From the NCBI RefSeq assembly GCF_031755915.1, contig NC_083384.1, positions 8,286,501 to 8,350,500 of the forward strand: a stretch of 64,000 nt of DNA, read 5' to 3'. Source of the DNA: Ziziphus jujuba (taxonomy: Eukaryota > Streptophyta > Magnoliopsida > Rosales > Rhamnaceae). The position numbers and the translations under genes were made by a program. The notes under the pieces are model-generated. The model was not told the DNA's origin. It saw only the letters and a list, made by a program, of their open reading frames with translations, and did not search any database. Shown here piece by piece: positions 48,846 through 58,797 of this stretch; position 1 is the first letter of the stretch; every line of letters starts with the position of its first letter.

Positions 48846-49632
48846 AGATTATTCTATATATACTATATATATATAGCCTAGCCTTAATCATAAAAATTTA
48901 CTTTGATAATTCATTTTGTTTTCCGGTTGAAAACACTGTTGTCATAATATATTATATCTATTCCCTTGATTTTTCCATTTTTCCTCTTATTAGTTGTCTA
49001 TGACATCTCTGAGAAAAAAAAAAAAATAATCATTGATATTGTTAATTATAATGTTATAAGTTTTAACAATGCACATGCTAAGAAGTTTACAATAAGTGAT
49101 TTGCAACTTTTTTTGTTTTTTTTTTTTTTTCGGACGACATGAAAAGTACTTGGGTGAGATTATCGAATCCTGAAAATGAAGCAATTATATTTTTAATTAA
49201 AAGGTTTTAAACTGTTTTATTCTTATATTAGTATATGTGGGCATCTTAAATTTAAAATTATTCTGTGAAATAAAGTTGATTCAGATAATATGTTTTATTT
49301 TATGAAAAACAAAAATTAGTATGCCCTCTCACATCAACATCTATTAGGTCATCAGTTGTAGACACGCCTCTCTGCTCATTATATTGGAAATCATTGTAAT
49401 ACTAAAAACAATGATATCACTGTCAGAAGAAATAGGCGGCTTTTCCACTTGGTTATGCCACTGGGATAACATATGTTAAACTTGGAAATAAAATTTGCAA
49501 CCAAAAAAAAAAAAAAAAAACAAATAATCATACTATCGTATGATAGAAGATCAATAATATATATAATAATATGGTATTATATATACATGGGTGGCTACAA
49601 GTGGTGTATAATATAAGGGTGGATTTCTATGG

Positions 49633-49642
49633 CTATATAAAT
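49633..49642 (+). promoter_or_regulatory. TATA box of the BAHD gene
   Basis: ctatataaat lies about 80 bases before the start codon at 49722. The same core followed by acaaactctcactt is present before the 5' stub at 44619. Confidence 0.6.
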
Positions 49643-49721
49643 TACAAACTCTCACTTCAGATTCATCTCATAAGCACACCTAAAATTAATCAATCCCTCA
49701 TTTCCTGCCACATACTCTTCC

Positions 49722-51226
49722 ATGGCAATATCATCATCACCATGCTTAGCATTCCATGTGAAACGTTGTAAGCCAGAACTAGTTGTACCCTCAAAACCAA
49801 CACCACATGAAGTAAAGTACCTCTCAGACATTGATGACCAGGAGGGCTTAAGATTTCAAGTTCCGTTTATATGGTTTTACGAGAACAAGAAAAATCACAA
49901 TAACAGTACTACTCCTTCAATGGAATTAGGAAAAGACCCTGTTAAAGTTATTAGGGAAGGACTTGGTAAGGCACTGGTTTATTACTACCCATTTGCTGGT
50001 AGACTTATGGAAGGTTATAACAGGAAGCTTATTGTGGAATGTAATGGCAAAGGGGTTTTGTTCATTGAGGCTGATGCTGATATTAGCCTTGACCAATTGG
50101 GTGATAGAATTCAATCTCCATATTCATTTCTTGATGAATTTCTTCGTAATGTTAAAGGATCAGATGGTATTCTTGGTTGTCCTTTGTTGTTAATTCAGGT
50201 GAATTAACGACATTCTTCTCTAATTTTTTTAAATATTATATATGTTTCTTTAATTTTGATGAATGAGAACTATAAGATTTTGTAAATTAATTAGTACTAC
50301 TTTTGCAGGTGACTCGTTTGGCATGTGGAGGTTTTGTTTTGGCGTTGCGTTTTAACCACACAATGTGTGATTCATTTGGAGTGTTTCTGTTCTTGAAAAC
50401 AATGGCAGAGATGGCAGATGGAGCAGAAGAGCCTTCAATTCCACCAGTATGGCAGAGGGAGCTCTTGACTGCCCGAAACCCACCGCGCGTAACTTGCATA
50501 CACCATGAATATCATCAACAAGCAATAATTATGACTGGTGAAATGAACTCATTGGATCAAACCAACAACCTAGTCCATCGCTCTTTCTTCTTTGGTCCTT
50601 ACCAAATAAAGGCCATCCAAAACCATCTTCCTCAAAACCTCATTAGCTTTTTTTCCCGATACGAGTTACTAACAGCTTGTCTATGGAGATGTCGTACGCT
50701 TGCACTGAAACTCGACGATGAGGACATCGTTAGAGTTTCGTGCATGCTGACTGCTCGAGGCAAGGACCAAGGTTCAAGTCTGCCTTTAGGGTACTATGGC
50801 AATGCATTTGCATTTCCAGCTGCTGTTTCGAAAGCTAGAGATTTATGCAAAAACTCGTTGGGATATGCAGCGGCGTTGGTGAAGAAGGCAAAAGCTGAAA
50901 TGAATGAAGAGTACATAAGATCAGTAGCAGATCTTATGGTAATGAATGGAAGACCGACCTATATTGCAACAGGGAATTTTCTTGTTAGTGATGTAAGAAA
51001 TGCTCGGTTAGGAGATGTGGATTTTGGTTGGGGTTTGCCTGAATATGCAGGACCTGCCATGGCTTTCCCTCGAATAAGCTTCTATGTGAAGCATAGAAAC
51101 AAATGTGAAGATGGGATTTTGGTACCAATTTGCTTGCCTTTTTGGGCTATGGAGAGGTTTCAGAAAGAGCTTATGGCAATGACTCAAGAGGATGCTAAAG
51201 CAACTGAAATTATATCCAAACTTTAA
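49722..51226 (+). CDS. BAHD acyltransferase (alcohol O-benzoyl/anthraniloyl-transferase-like)
   Basis: Two exons (49722-50198, 50309-51226) join in phase 0 through a GT-AG intron at the family's usual place and give 464 residues. Both signatures are intact: the catalytic HTMCD (H176, D180, HXXXD) and DFGWG (residues 397-401). The start [38 protein letters not shown] and NAFAFPAAV place it near benzyl-alcohol benzoyltransferases and methanol anthraniloyltransferases. These are cytosolic enzymes using acyl-CoA to make volatile esters. The actual substrate cannot be read from sequence. It sits between two truncated relatives. Confidence 0.93.
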
Positions 51227-51819
51227 GTAAAAATTTGGAAGCTTCTTCAATATTGCAGCTAATAATTTAGTTATTTTGTCTCTCCCAAACATGATTTGCA
51301 ACTTTTTTTTTTTTTTTTTTGGTTGTTTTCCTTATATGGGATGTGGGGATTCAAATTTGGGATTATTGCCCAGGAAAAATCCACTGGTCTGTCTCTAACA
51401 CCTTTATTTGAAGAAATAGTGGTTTCGCTTGAGTGTGATGAATGGAACAGATTTATTAAGGTAATTAATAATTTGAGAGTGGATTATGACTAGTATGCTA
51501 TATGTATGATTTTCATCGGTTTATCTGCCTATTTACAGAGTTTAGTTTCATCTTTTAAGGAGCAACCAAATTTATAATTATATGGGTAATAAACCAACCA
51601 TTAACCATGAATTAATTATATATTTTACTTAAATCAATCTTTTAACAAATGACAAAAGTAGTCTCCACGGAGATAGCCTAATGAGACAGTAAAGTCATTG
51701 TCATGTGGATACGTATGATCATTTAAACATACACTCCGAACTCTTAATCAAAAATTAATTATACTAAAAGAAAATTGAATTCATTTTTCTTTCAAAATCC
51801 CAATCATCTAGAGATTAAT

Positions 51820-52549
51820 TGTAACAGCCCAGACCATCCGCATGCGATATTGTCCTCTTGAGGTTCAATCTGCACGGTTTTGTCAAAATGCATCGCAAGG
51901 GAAAAGTATCCCCACCACCTTATAAGGCGTGCTTCGTTCCCCTTTCCAACCAATATGGGACTTCACAATCCTCCCCTCTTGAGACCCAGCATCCTCGTTG
52001 GCACACCGATCCGGGTACTAGATCTGATACTATTTGTAACAGCCCAGACCACCCATATGAGATATTGTCTTCTTTGAGTTTGGAGAATCCTCTTACAATC
52101 CAGTCCTCAAGGTTTTAAAAAGTCTCTTAAAGGTTAGGGGTCTCACCCCTTCACCTGCCAGTCCCATTGGCCCGGATAACTAGCTTTGATACCAACTGTA
52201 ACACCCCAGACCACCTGCATGTGATATTGTTCTCTTTGGTGTGGATATCTTTCCCTTGTGATGCGTTTTGACAAAACCATGCCGATCGGGCCCAAAGCAG
52301 ACAATATCGCATGCGGGTGGTCTAGAATGTTACAGATGGTACCAGAGCCAGTACCTGGATCGGTGTGCCAGCGAGGACACTGGATCCTAAGGGGGGAGGA
52401 TTGTGAAGTCCCACATCAGTTGGAAAGGGAAACGAAGCACGCCTTATAAAGTGGTGTAGATACTTTTCCCTTGCAATGCATTTTTACAAAACTGTATGGG
52501 CTGGGTCCAAAGCAGACAATATTGCATACAGGTGGTCTGAACTGTTACA
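51820..52549. mobile_element. TRIM-type miniature LTR element cluster, near mirror image (cluster 2)
   Basis: Order: an antisense LTR (51820-51967, 148 bases), its polypurine tract and internal region reversed (51968-52034), a second antisense LTR-like block (from 52035), and a reversed primer site (about 52184-52196, gataccaac). A palindromic LTR unit follows (52197-52334), then a sense primer site (tggtaccagagcc, 52337) and internal region. A polypurine tract (taaggggggaggat) leads into a sense LTR (52402-52549, 148 bases). LTRs start TGTGAAGTCCCA in sense and end CTGTTACA. The two outer LTRs have equal length in opposite orientation. Confidence 0.75.
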
Positions 52550-52739
52550 TTTATGATCTGATAATTAATTGGATAAATTGAATGAAAAAATATAATAGCT
52601 GTACTAGAACTGATTTAATAATATGATGCGAAACCCATATTAAATTAATAAATATTAGGCAAATTCCAAACTGATATTGTCACCCTAATTTTGTGATATG
52701 GAACTTAAAAGTAAGTCAATTTACAATACACAGGCTCAA

Positions 52740-53170
52740 ATAAGGTCATTTTTCTTATTCAGCTTTTAAATCGCATTAAATATTAAAATTTAAAATTATA
52801 TTTATTAATCATTATTTCTCATACTTAAGGATGATTATATATATATATATATATATTGTAAAAGGTCCTTAATACGAGGACTAATATAAGATTTTCCTTT
52901 TTCAGCTTTTGAATTACATCAAATATTAAGATTTAAAATTACAATTATTAATCATTGATGCCCATACTTGAGATTGACTATATATATATAAAAGGTCTCT
53001 AATGTGAGGACTAATATAAGATTTTCCTTTTCAGTCATTAAATCTCAGTATAAGATTTTCCTTTTGAGTCATTAAATCACATCAAAAGCTGATATTTAAA
53101 GTTACATTTATTAATCACCGTGTCTTATACTTTAGACTAATTATATATGTATATATATATATATATGAGT
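52740..53170 (+). repeat. Imperfect tandem repeat, about three units of ~145 bases
   Basis: Each unit carries a ttaaatcacatc-like start, attaatcat, a TA run, and (at the end of units 1 and 2) gaggactaatataagattttcc. Unit 3 is partial, with a short internal duplication of tataagattttccttt near 53050. Confidence 0.6.
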
Positions 53171-53832
53171 GTACATACAACTACATTTATTTCATATTAA
53201 TTTTTTCTTGTTATATTTTTAAAATTTATGGTTTGGCTGTAACACCCACTCTTTTACTCAATCGACATTGACCAAATTATTGTATTTTTTGTATCCTATA
53301 AAGGCTTGTTTAGTCTTTCAACTACGTTCATAGTTAACTTTGACCCCTAAATATTTTTTTTGGCATTAACTTGTTGCCGAGACATTCCTAGGGTTTAGCT
53401 ATGACACCCCATTGATATTGTCCTTAATTTGGTGCCCTATCAATGTTGTCCTTAATTTGTCCACCACACTCCAAACGATATGATTTTAAATTTCAAACTT
53501 CTCAGAAGGTCACCTATCTTAGAATTGATTCAACTAAAGCATCCTTTACTCTAGAGTTTTTTCTCAAACCTTGAAGTCAATCTTTTTGAAAAAGCATCTT
53601 TTGTTAAAAAAATATCTATTTTACATTTGAACCATCATCCTTTCAAACAATATGGGATTAGACACCAGTTAGCCTTACCAATAAAGTATCTTGTTAGTGT
53701 CCCGCATCTGTCCACTCTTATCCTGACAACCTTACACCAAATCATCACTGGTTATCACAATTCACCCCAACCCAATGTATTGTTCACTAATCTTTCCCCT
53801 CTTTGCCTCACATCTTTCAAAGCTCACAGCTC
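53171..53832. other. Intergenic stretch before the BAHD 3' stub
   Basis: I see no supported gene. A tgtaacacccact near 53239 resembles an LTR start, but no matching end was found. Confidence 0.3.
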
Positions 53833-53925
53833 TTACATTAGCATTTATGTAAAGTTCAAGAGAAATGGAGAGGATGGGATTTTGGTTTTGATATCATTGC
53901 CATTTTTGGCTATGGAGAGGTTTGA
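53833..53925 (+). pseudogene. BAHD acyltransferase 3' stub, cut by a solo LTR
   Basis: The frame reads SYISIYVKFKRNGEDGILVL, then ISLPFLAMERF. It aligns with the end of the intact BAHD gene ([18 protein letters not shown], then [11 protein letters not shown]). The rest of the gene upstream is missing. The solo LTR starts at 53926. After it the frame can continue from 56719 (ELSRKEVKVIDHEP), which plausibly is the remaining tail. This copy is a pseudogene. Confidence 0.75.
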
Positions 53926-56713
53926 TGTAACACCCCGTCCCGAACCATTTCGGAATTTTTGCACGTTGACCGAGGTTGACCGTTGACCGTTGACCGAAGG
54001 GGTCAAAAGTTGACTTTTTGACTCGGTGGGAATTTCGAGTTGACCAGGGTACCGTGGCGAAGTGCACGATGCCCCGAGTTCATAGACTGGTAGCACGTTG
54101 AAAACAGAGCTACGGTTTGAAAGTTTTGAGCAAAACAAGTTGAGGTCCAAACTGTTTGACTTTTTATTCATGCAAGGTTGAGCTTTGACTCATGCATGGT
54201 TGTGAAGTGCTCGTCGATACGAGTCCGTAGACTAGCGGCACGTCCAATTTGGACATGTGGTTTGAAAGTTATGGACTTGTAAAGTTTTTCAAATACTGTA
54301 TTATTTTATTATTATTTTTGAACGCGTAACGATGTGCCACGTGTGACTTAATGAAGGTGACCATGTGTCACCATGTTGAGAAGCCACATGTCAACCATGT
54401 GTAAAATCAAATTATTTTTATTATTATTTTAAATAATAATATTTTTATTTAATTAATTTGAATTTATTTGTTTTATTTTCCCTTTTCTTTTTCTTTTTCT
54501 TTTTCTTTTTCTTTTCTTTTCCCCACGTGGGAAAACACCATTTCTTTTTTTTCTTTTTTTTCTTTTTCTTTTTTTTTTCTTTTTTTTTTTCCTTCTTCTT
54601 CCCCGAGCACCAAAACACAAAACACACAGTTTTTTTTTATCCCACCGGCCGTCCCTCTCTCTCTCCTTGCTGCACTTTTTCCGGCCACCCATACAGTACA
54701 CGCGCCGGCCACCGTCCAAGCCCACCACCTCACGACCTCGGCCACCAAATTTCCCAGCCAGCCGCCGCCGGACGCGCCCAGATCGGGCCGGCGAAGTCGC
54801 GGCGGCGAGGTGAAATTTTTTCGGCGATTCTCACCGTTTCCGACCAACCCAGCCCGTTCCATACCTCTATTCCACTATTTTCGACCCCTCTGAGTTCATT
54901 TCCGGGGTTAGTTTGCCCAAAATCCCCACCGTTTGAAAGATCCCTCAAGATCAAAACCGGCCGAAGCTTCCCGACCAAATTCCGGCCACCTCCGGCGGAA
55001 TTGGGGTCGATGCAGACCGGATTTGTGATCCTCGTCCCACGAGCTTCGATTTGGTATATCATTCGCATATTTTGGTTAAAGTTTGTGTTTTGACCCCCCG
55101 GATACCGAGTATTATTTACCCGATTAAAATATTAATTTATTTAACTGTCTGTGAATTTTGTTCTAGGAGCACCGGTGAGTTGTGAAATTGATCCCATGGT
55201 GGATCATGGGTTAATTGCGTGCTCCAGGTGAGTGACCCACCTTCAAAAATTATTTTAGGCAATTAATTATGTTTATTTGGTATTTAAATTATGCTCATGT
55301 GGTGTGGGTTATTTATGGTTTTATTTTGGTTTAATTTATTTGTTATGCATGAGCAAGGTATGTTTCGGTATTAATTTTACGTGGTTTTCAGTATTAATTT
55401 TTCGGGGCATAATTGGGTTAAATATTTTACGACAATATTTGGTTATATTTTATAAATTATGTCCGTGGTATTTTTATGGTTGCATCTCGTATTTCGAGAA
55501 AATTGTGGTTTGTTATTATCGCTGTTTCATACCGGTCTGGTTAAATAAAAATGTGTGGGATGGTAAGTGTGGTAATTTAATGTATTTCCCACGGTAATTT
55601 TGGAAAAACGGTACGGTTAGTTATTATTGTTTATTTTTAGACGCACTCATACAGTATTGGTGTTCTGGTGTATGGTGTATGGACACGTGGTAGCACGCGG
55701 TTATTATGTGGTTTAGCGTGCGGTTATTACTTCACCCGTGAGTTGCCATTGGACCGTGGGCAGGCAAGGTTATTGTTGTGCACAGCCGCCCTCCTCCTTG
55801 GCCGGGTTGATGGTTTTAGCAGCGGTACTGTCGGGACGCCGAAGTGACCGTTGCAGGTTTCTCTCTTTAACCCCCCCGCCAGTCGGTGCTCAAGACGCTG
55901 GGTATCGGAGGGCATCACCAGTATATGGTGTGGTGCGTCGGTGTAAATTGCAAATAATGTTTTAAACCCTAAAGGTGTTCTAAAATTATTTATTATAATT
56001 TATTGCAGTTTATTTATATTTGGGGTATTTATTTATTTGTTTATTAGTTGTTTATTAATTTATTTGGTTCCTTGGTTTTCGGGAAGTACGTACATCGGGT
56101 TTTGTGAAAATGTTTTAAAAGGGGAACTTTTCCAACTGAGAGAATTGTAAGGGTTTTGAGAGAAATTATTATTTTCCCATTTAATTTTTATCTATCTACT
56201 GTATTACCGTGGTATTATATTGTATAGTAGATAAGGTCACTCACGGAGATGATTAGCATCTCACACTCTTAAATTCCATTCCCCTAGGTCCAGGTTGGAG
56301 ATGTTGATTGTCCGGGGCGAGCCCAACGTCTCAGTTCGTTGCTGAAGGTTCAAGAAGTTTTTCTTCCCTTTTTCCTCTTGAACTTGTATTGTTTCTTTAT
56401 CTGTCATTTTATAAATTCCACATTTGTTGTATAATGCTCTGTATACTGTTTTGGATGTGTAGTTGTTTTTATGCACTGGGTTGCTGCTGTTGTTTTCTTT
56501 TGAAGTGCTGAAATTTGTGGAACCAATTTGTAGTTTGTGGGAGGAATAAGGGGATGTTTTTTTGAAGTGTGTTTTCAGTGTAGGTAAATTTGTGGTAAGT
56601 AAATCCCTTAGGGGAGGTGCTGCCGGATTTTCCGTTGGAAGGTTCGGTGGTACTTCCCTGGGATCAGGGCTTGTCTAGGGTTCCGGGGAAGGAATTCTGG
56701 ACGGGTCCTGACA
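53926..56713 (+). mobile_element. Solo LTR A, large LTR family, probably Ty3/gypsy
   Basis: 2788 bases from TGTAACACCCCGTCCC to TCTGGACGGGTCCTGACA, with a perfect 5-base target duplication TTTGA (53921-53925 and 56714-56718). No internal region, primer site or second LTR is attached, so it is the product of LTR-LTR recombination. LTRs starting TGTAACACCC and exceeding 2 kb are typical of plant Ty3/gypsy elements, but the superfamily is inferred. It includes a TTTTC-rich tract (54480-54600) and a GC-rich stretch (54640-54800). Open frames across these are low complexity. Confidence 0.85.
53965..54045 (+). promoter_or_regulatory. W-box (TTGAC) array in solo LTR A
   Basis: Seven TTGAC cores plus one reversed GGTCAA occur within about 80 bases near the LTR 5' end (gttgaccgaggttgaccg and onwards). 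TTGACC/T is the known binding core of WRKY factors. Confidence 0.6.
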
Positions 56714-56718
56714 TTTGA

Positions 56719-57351
56719 ACTTTCGAGAAAGGAGGTGAAAGTGATCGATCACGAACCTAATGGGTATAACAATAAACCTATTAAGATATTATCGACACTT
56801 AACAATATATTTGAAAATTAAAAGTTCCTTATAGAAATTGCTTGTGTGCAATTGTGAATGTTTGCTGGGTTATCTTTTTATTTTTTGTGATATAGTAAAT
56901 TGAACTTGGTCTAATTTGGAAATATCATACCATAAAACAAAGCCCAGTAAAAAATTACAATTGCCTAATATTCTTTTATTTGAAGCATTTCAATCAACAA
57001 TTTCAGAATTATTGCTTTAATCATATCGGAAGCCGTATATATAAATGATTTCCTCAAAAATATCTCTCAACTTATGTTGGAAGATAAATAATGTTTATGT
57101 CCAATCATCAAATACTTTTATTTTAATTATATATATATATATATTTTTTTTTCATGGACCATCTTGATTTTACATAATAATCATTTAATTTTTTTAAAAA
57201 AAAATTTTAAAACTAAAATCATAATATGGAAAAATAAACCCTTTAAAAATAACTAATTAGTTTATCATGTAAGTATGGGAGTCCCACTTTTATTTTCCAC
57301 ATGAATTTGTCTCCCAAAATAACATGGGAGATATCTCATAAGAGATCATTT

Positions 57352-57404
<53 letters not shown>

Positions 57405-57829
57405 GCATCTCAAAGAAACAATGTATACTGGCCAACAAATAATACTATTCCTTGCTGGAAAAATAAGCAAGTATAAATCAATAATCAGCCAACATTGTCC
57501 AGCATGGGCAAGGCCTATGGTAAACTTTTTGTAAATAAACATGCATAATTATATCCGTCGCGAAAATCACTATTAACATCAGCATGGGCCAGAATCTTAT
57601 CTTTTTAAACCAAACAATATCAGGAAAATTTCCAATTATCAAGGGCCCGTTTGAGATGCGTGGTTGGTTTTCATTGGGGGAATTTGGCCTTTACCCCTGT
57701 TGGAGTCCTCCTAATGATATCTACCCACTCGATTCTAAATCGTTTTGTTTTGTCCTTTTATTTTTTAATATTCCTATAGTACCCTTTTGAGATATCAAAA
57801 ACAAATTAAACGAAAAGTCCATTGTTCCC
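56719..57829. other. Intergenic region after solo LTR A
   Basis: It is AT-rich. A (CT)n(TA)n microsatellite is at about 57357-57404. Apart from a possible BAHD tail at the start, I see no gene. Confidence 0.4.
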
Positions 57830-58141
57830 TTCTCTGTTTTTTTCTTTCTTTCACTTCCCTTCGAGTTATACTCCTTCAAAATCTTCGCCGGCTTTTCTCT
57901 TCTCCTTCCTCACCCTTCCCCCAAAAACAGTAGATTTAGGGTTAGGGTTTGAGTTTTGAATTTCCAATTCAAACGTAATCGACGACGGTGTCTAAGTATT
58001 CAAATGTGTGAGCATTAGACACTGAACTGAAGCAGTCAGATCCCAAACAAAATAAAAACAAAGAGAGAGAGAGGAAATGATGAAGTAATGGCGAGCAAGG
58101 AAGAGAGGGCAGTGAAGGAGACTGCTCTTGCTAATCTTATT
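57830..58141 (+). other. 5' leader and first exon of an unidentified transcription unit
   Basis: A pyrimidine-rich leader with tagggttagggttt (about 57939) precedes ATG at 58088, which opens MASKEERAVKETALANLI followed by a GT donor (ATT|GTAAGG, 58142). A minimal upstream frame, ATG ATG AAG TAA (58077-58088), overlaps the main start as TAATG. I do not recognise the peptide. The next splice-compatible segment (61849-61931) has stops in all three frames, so the coding status is open. Confidence 0.4.
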
Positions 58142-58797
58142 GTAAGGTTTTTTTGTCATAGCTTTAAAAAATGACCCATTGTGTTTTCAATTTTATTTTT
58201 CAGTTAGGTAGTTACGCTAATCTGATCATATACCATGACAATTCCTTGCAAGCAGTATGGTCAAACAATAAAGGTGATCGAAGACTTATTAGGTGGGTCT
58301 TATTATGATAAGTGTTAACTGGATAACCATTTTATGCTTGCTCATGTCCTTTGTATGCTTGCTCTATGTTAAATGACATTTTATTGATATCTGTCTTGAT
58401 TTTCATTTTAAAAGATATTATGTTAGGAAGGCAGAGCGTGAACTAAAATCACTTATTATTTACTTTGCCTATGAAACCTGCAAATTAGGCAATTGTGTAA
58501 TTTGGGCTATGATTATTTATGCAATCCCCATGTAATATATTGATTATTGGAATTAAGCTCTTTTTCGTTCCTAATTTATATATCAACTTGAATTTCTATC
58601 GAGGTTAAAAAGCTAAATTACTGGGTTTTGTATTAAATAAACTGGTCTTTTGATACCTTCTTATTTGCTATTAATTTTTCTGTTTATCCATCAATTGGAT
58701 AGAAATTATCTGCGATTTGTGCATATTTCTCGAATAATTTTGCTACATATCCCTGGTTGCCTTGAATTATATTTTGATGCCTAGCAGCTTAAATTTA

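Noticed and set aside
54458..55093. Long open frame rich in Phe/Ser, and the overlapping Lys-rich frames on the minus strand
   Set aside because: They lie in the TTTTC-rich and GC-rich part of solo LTR A, with no domain. The equivalent region of LTR B does not keep the frame.
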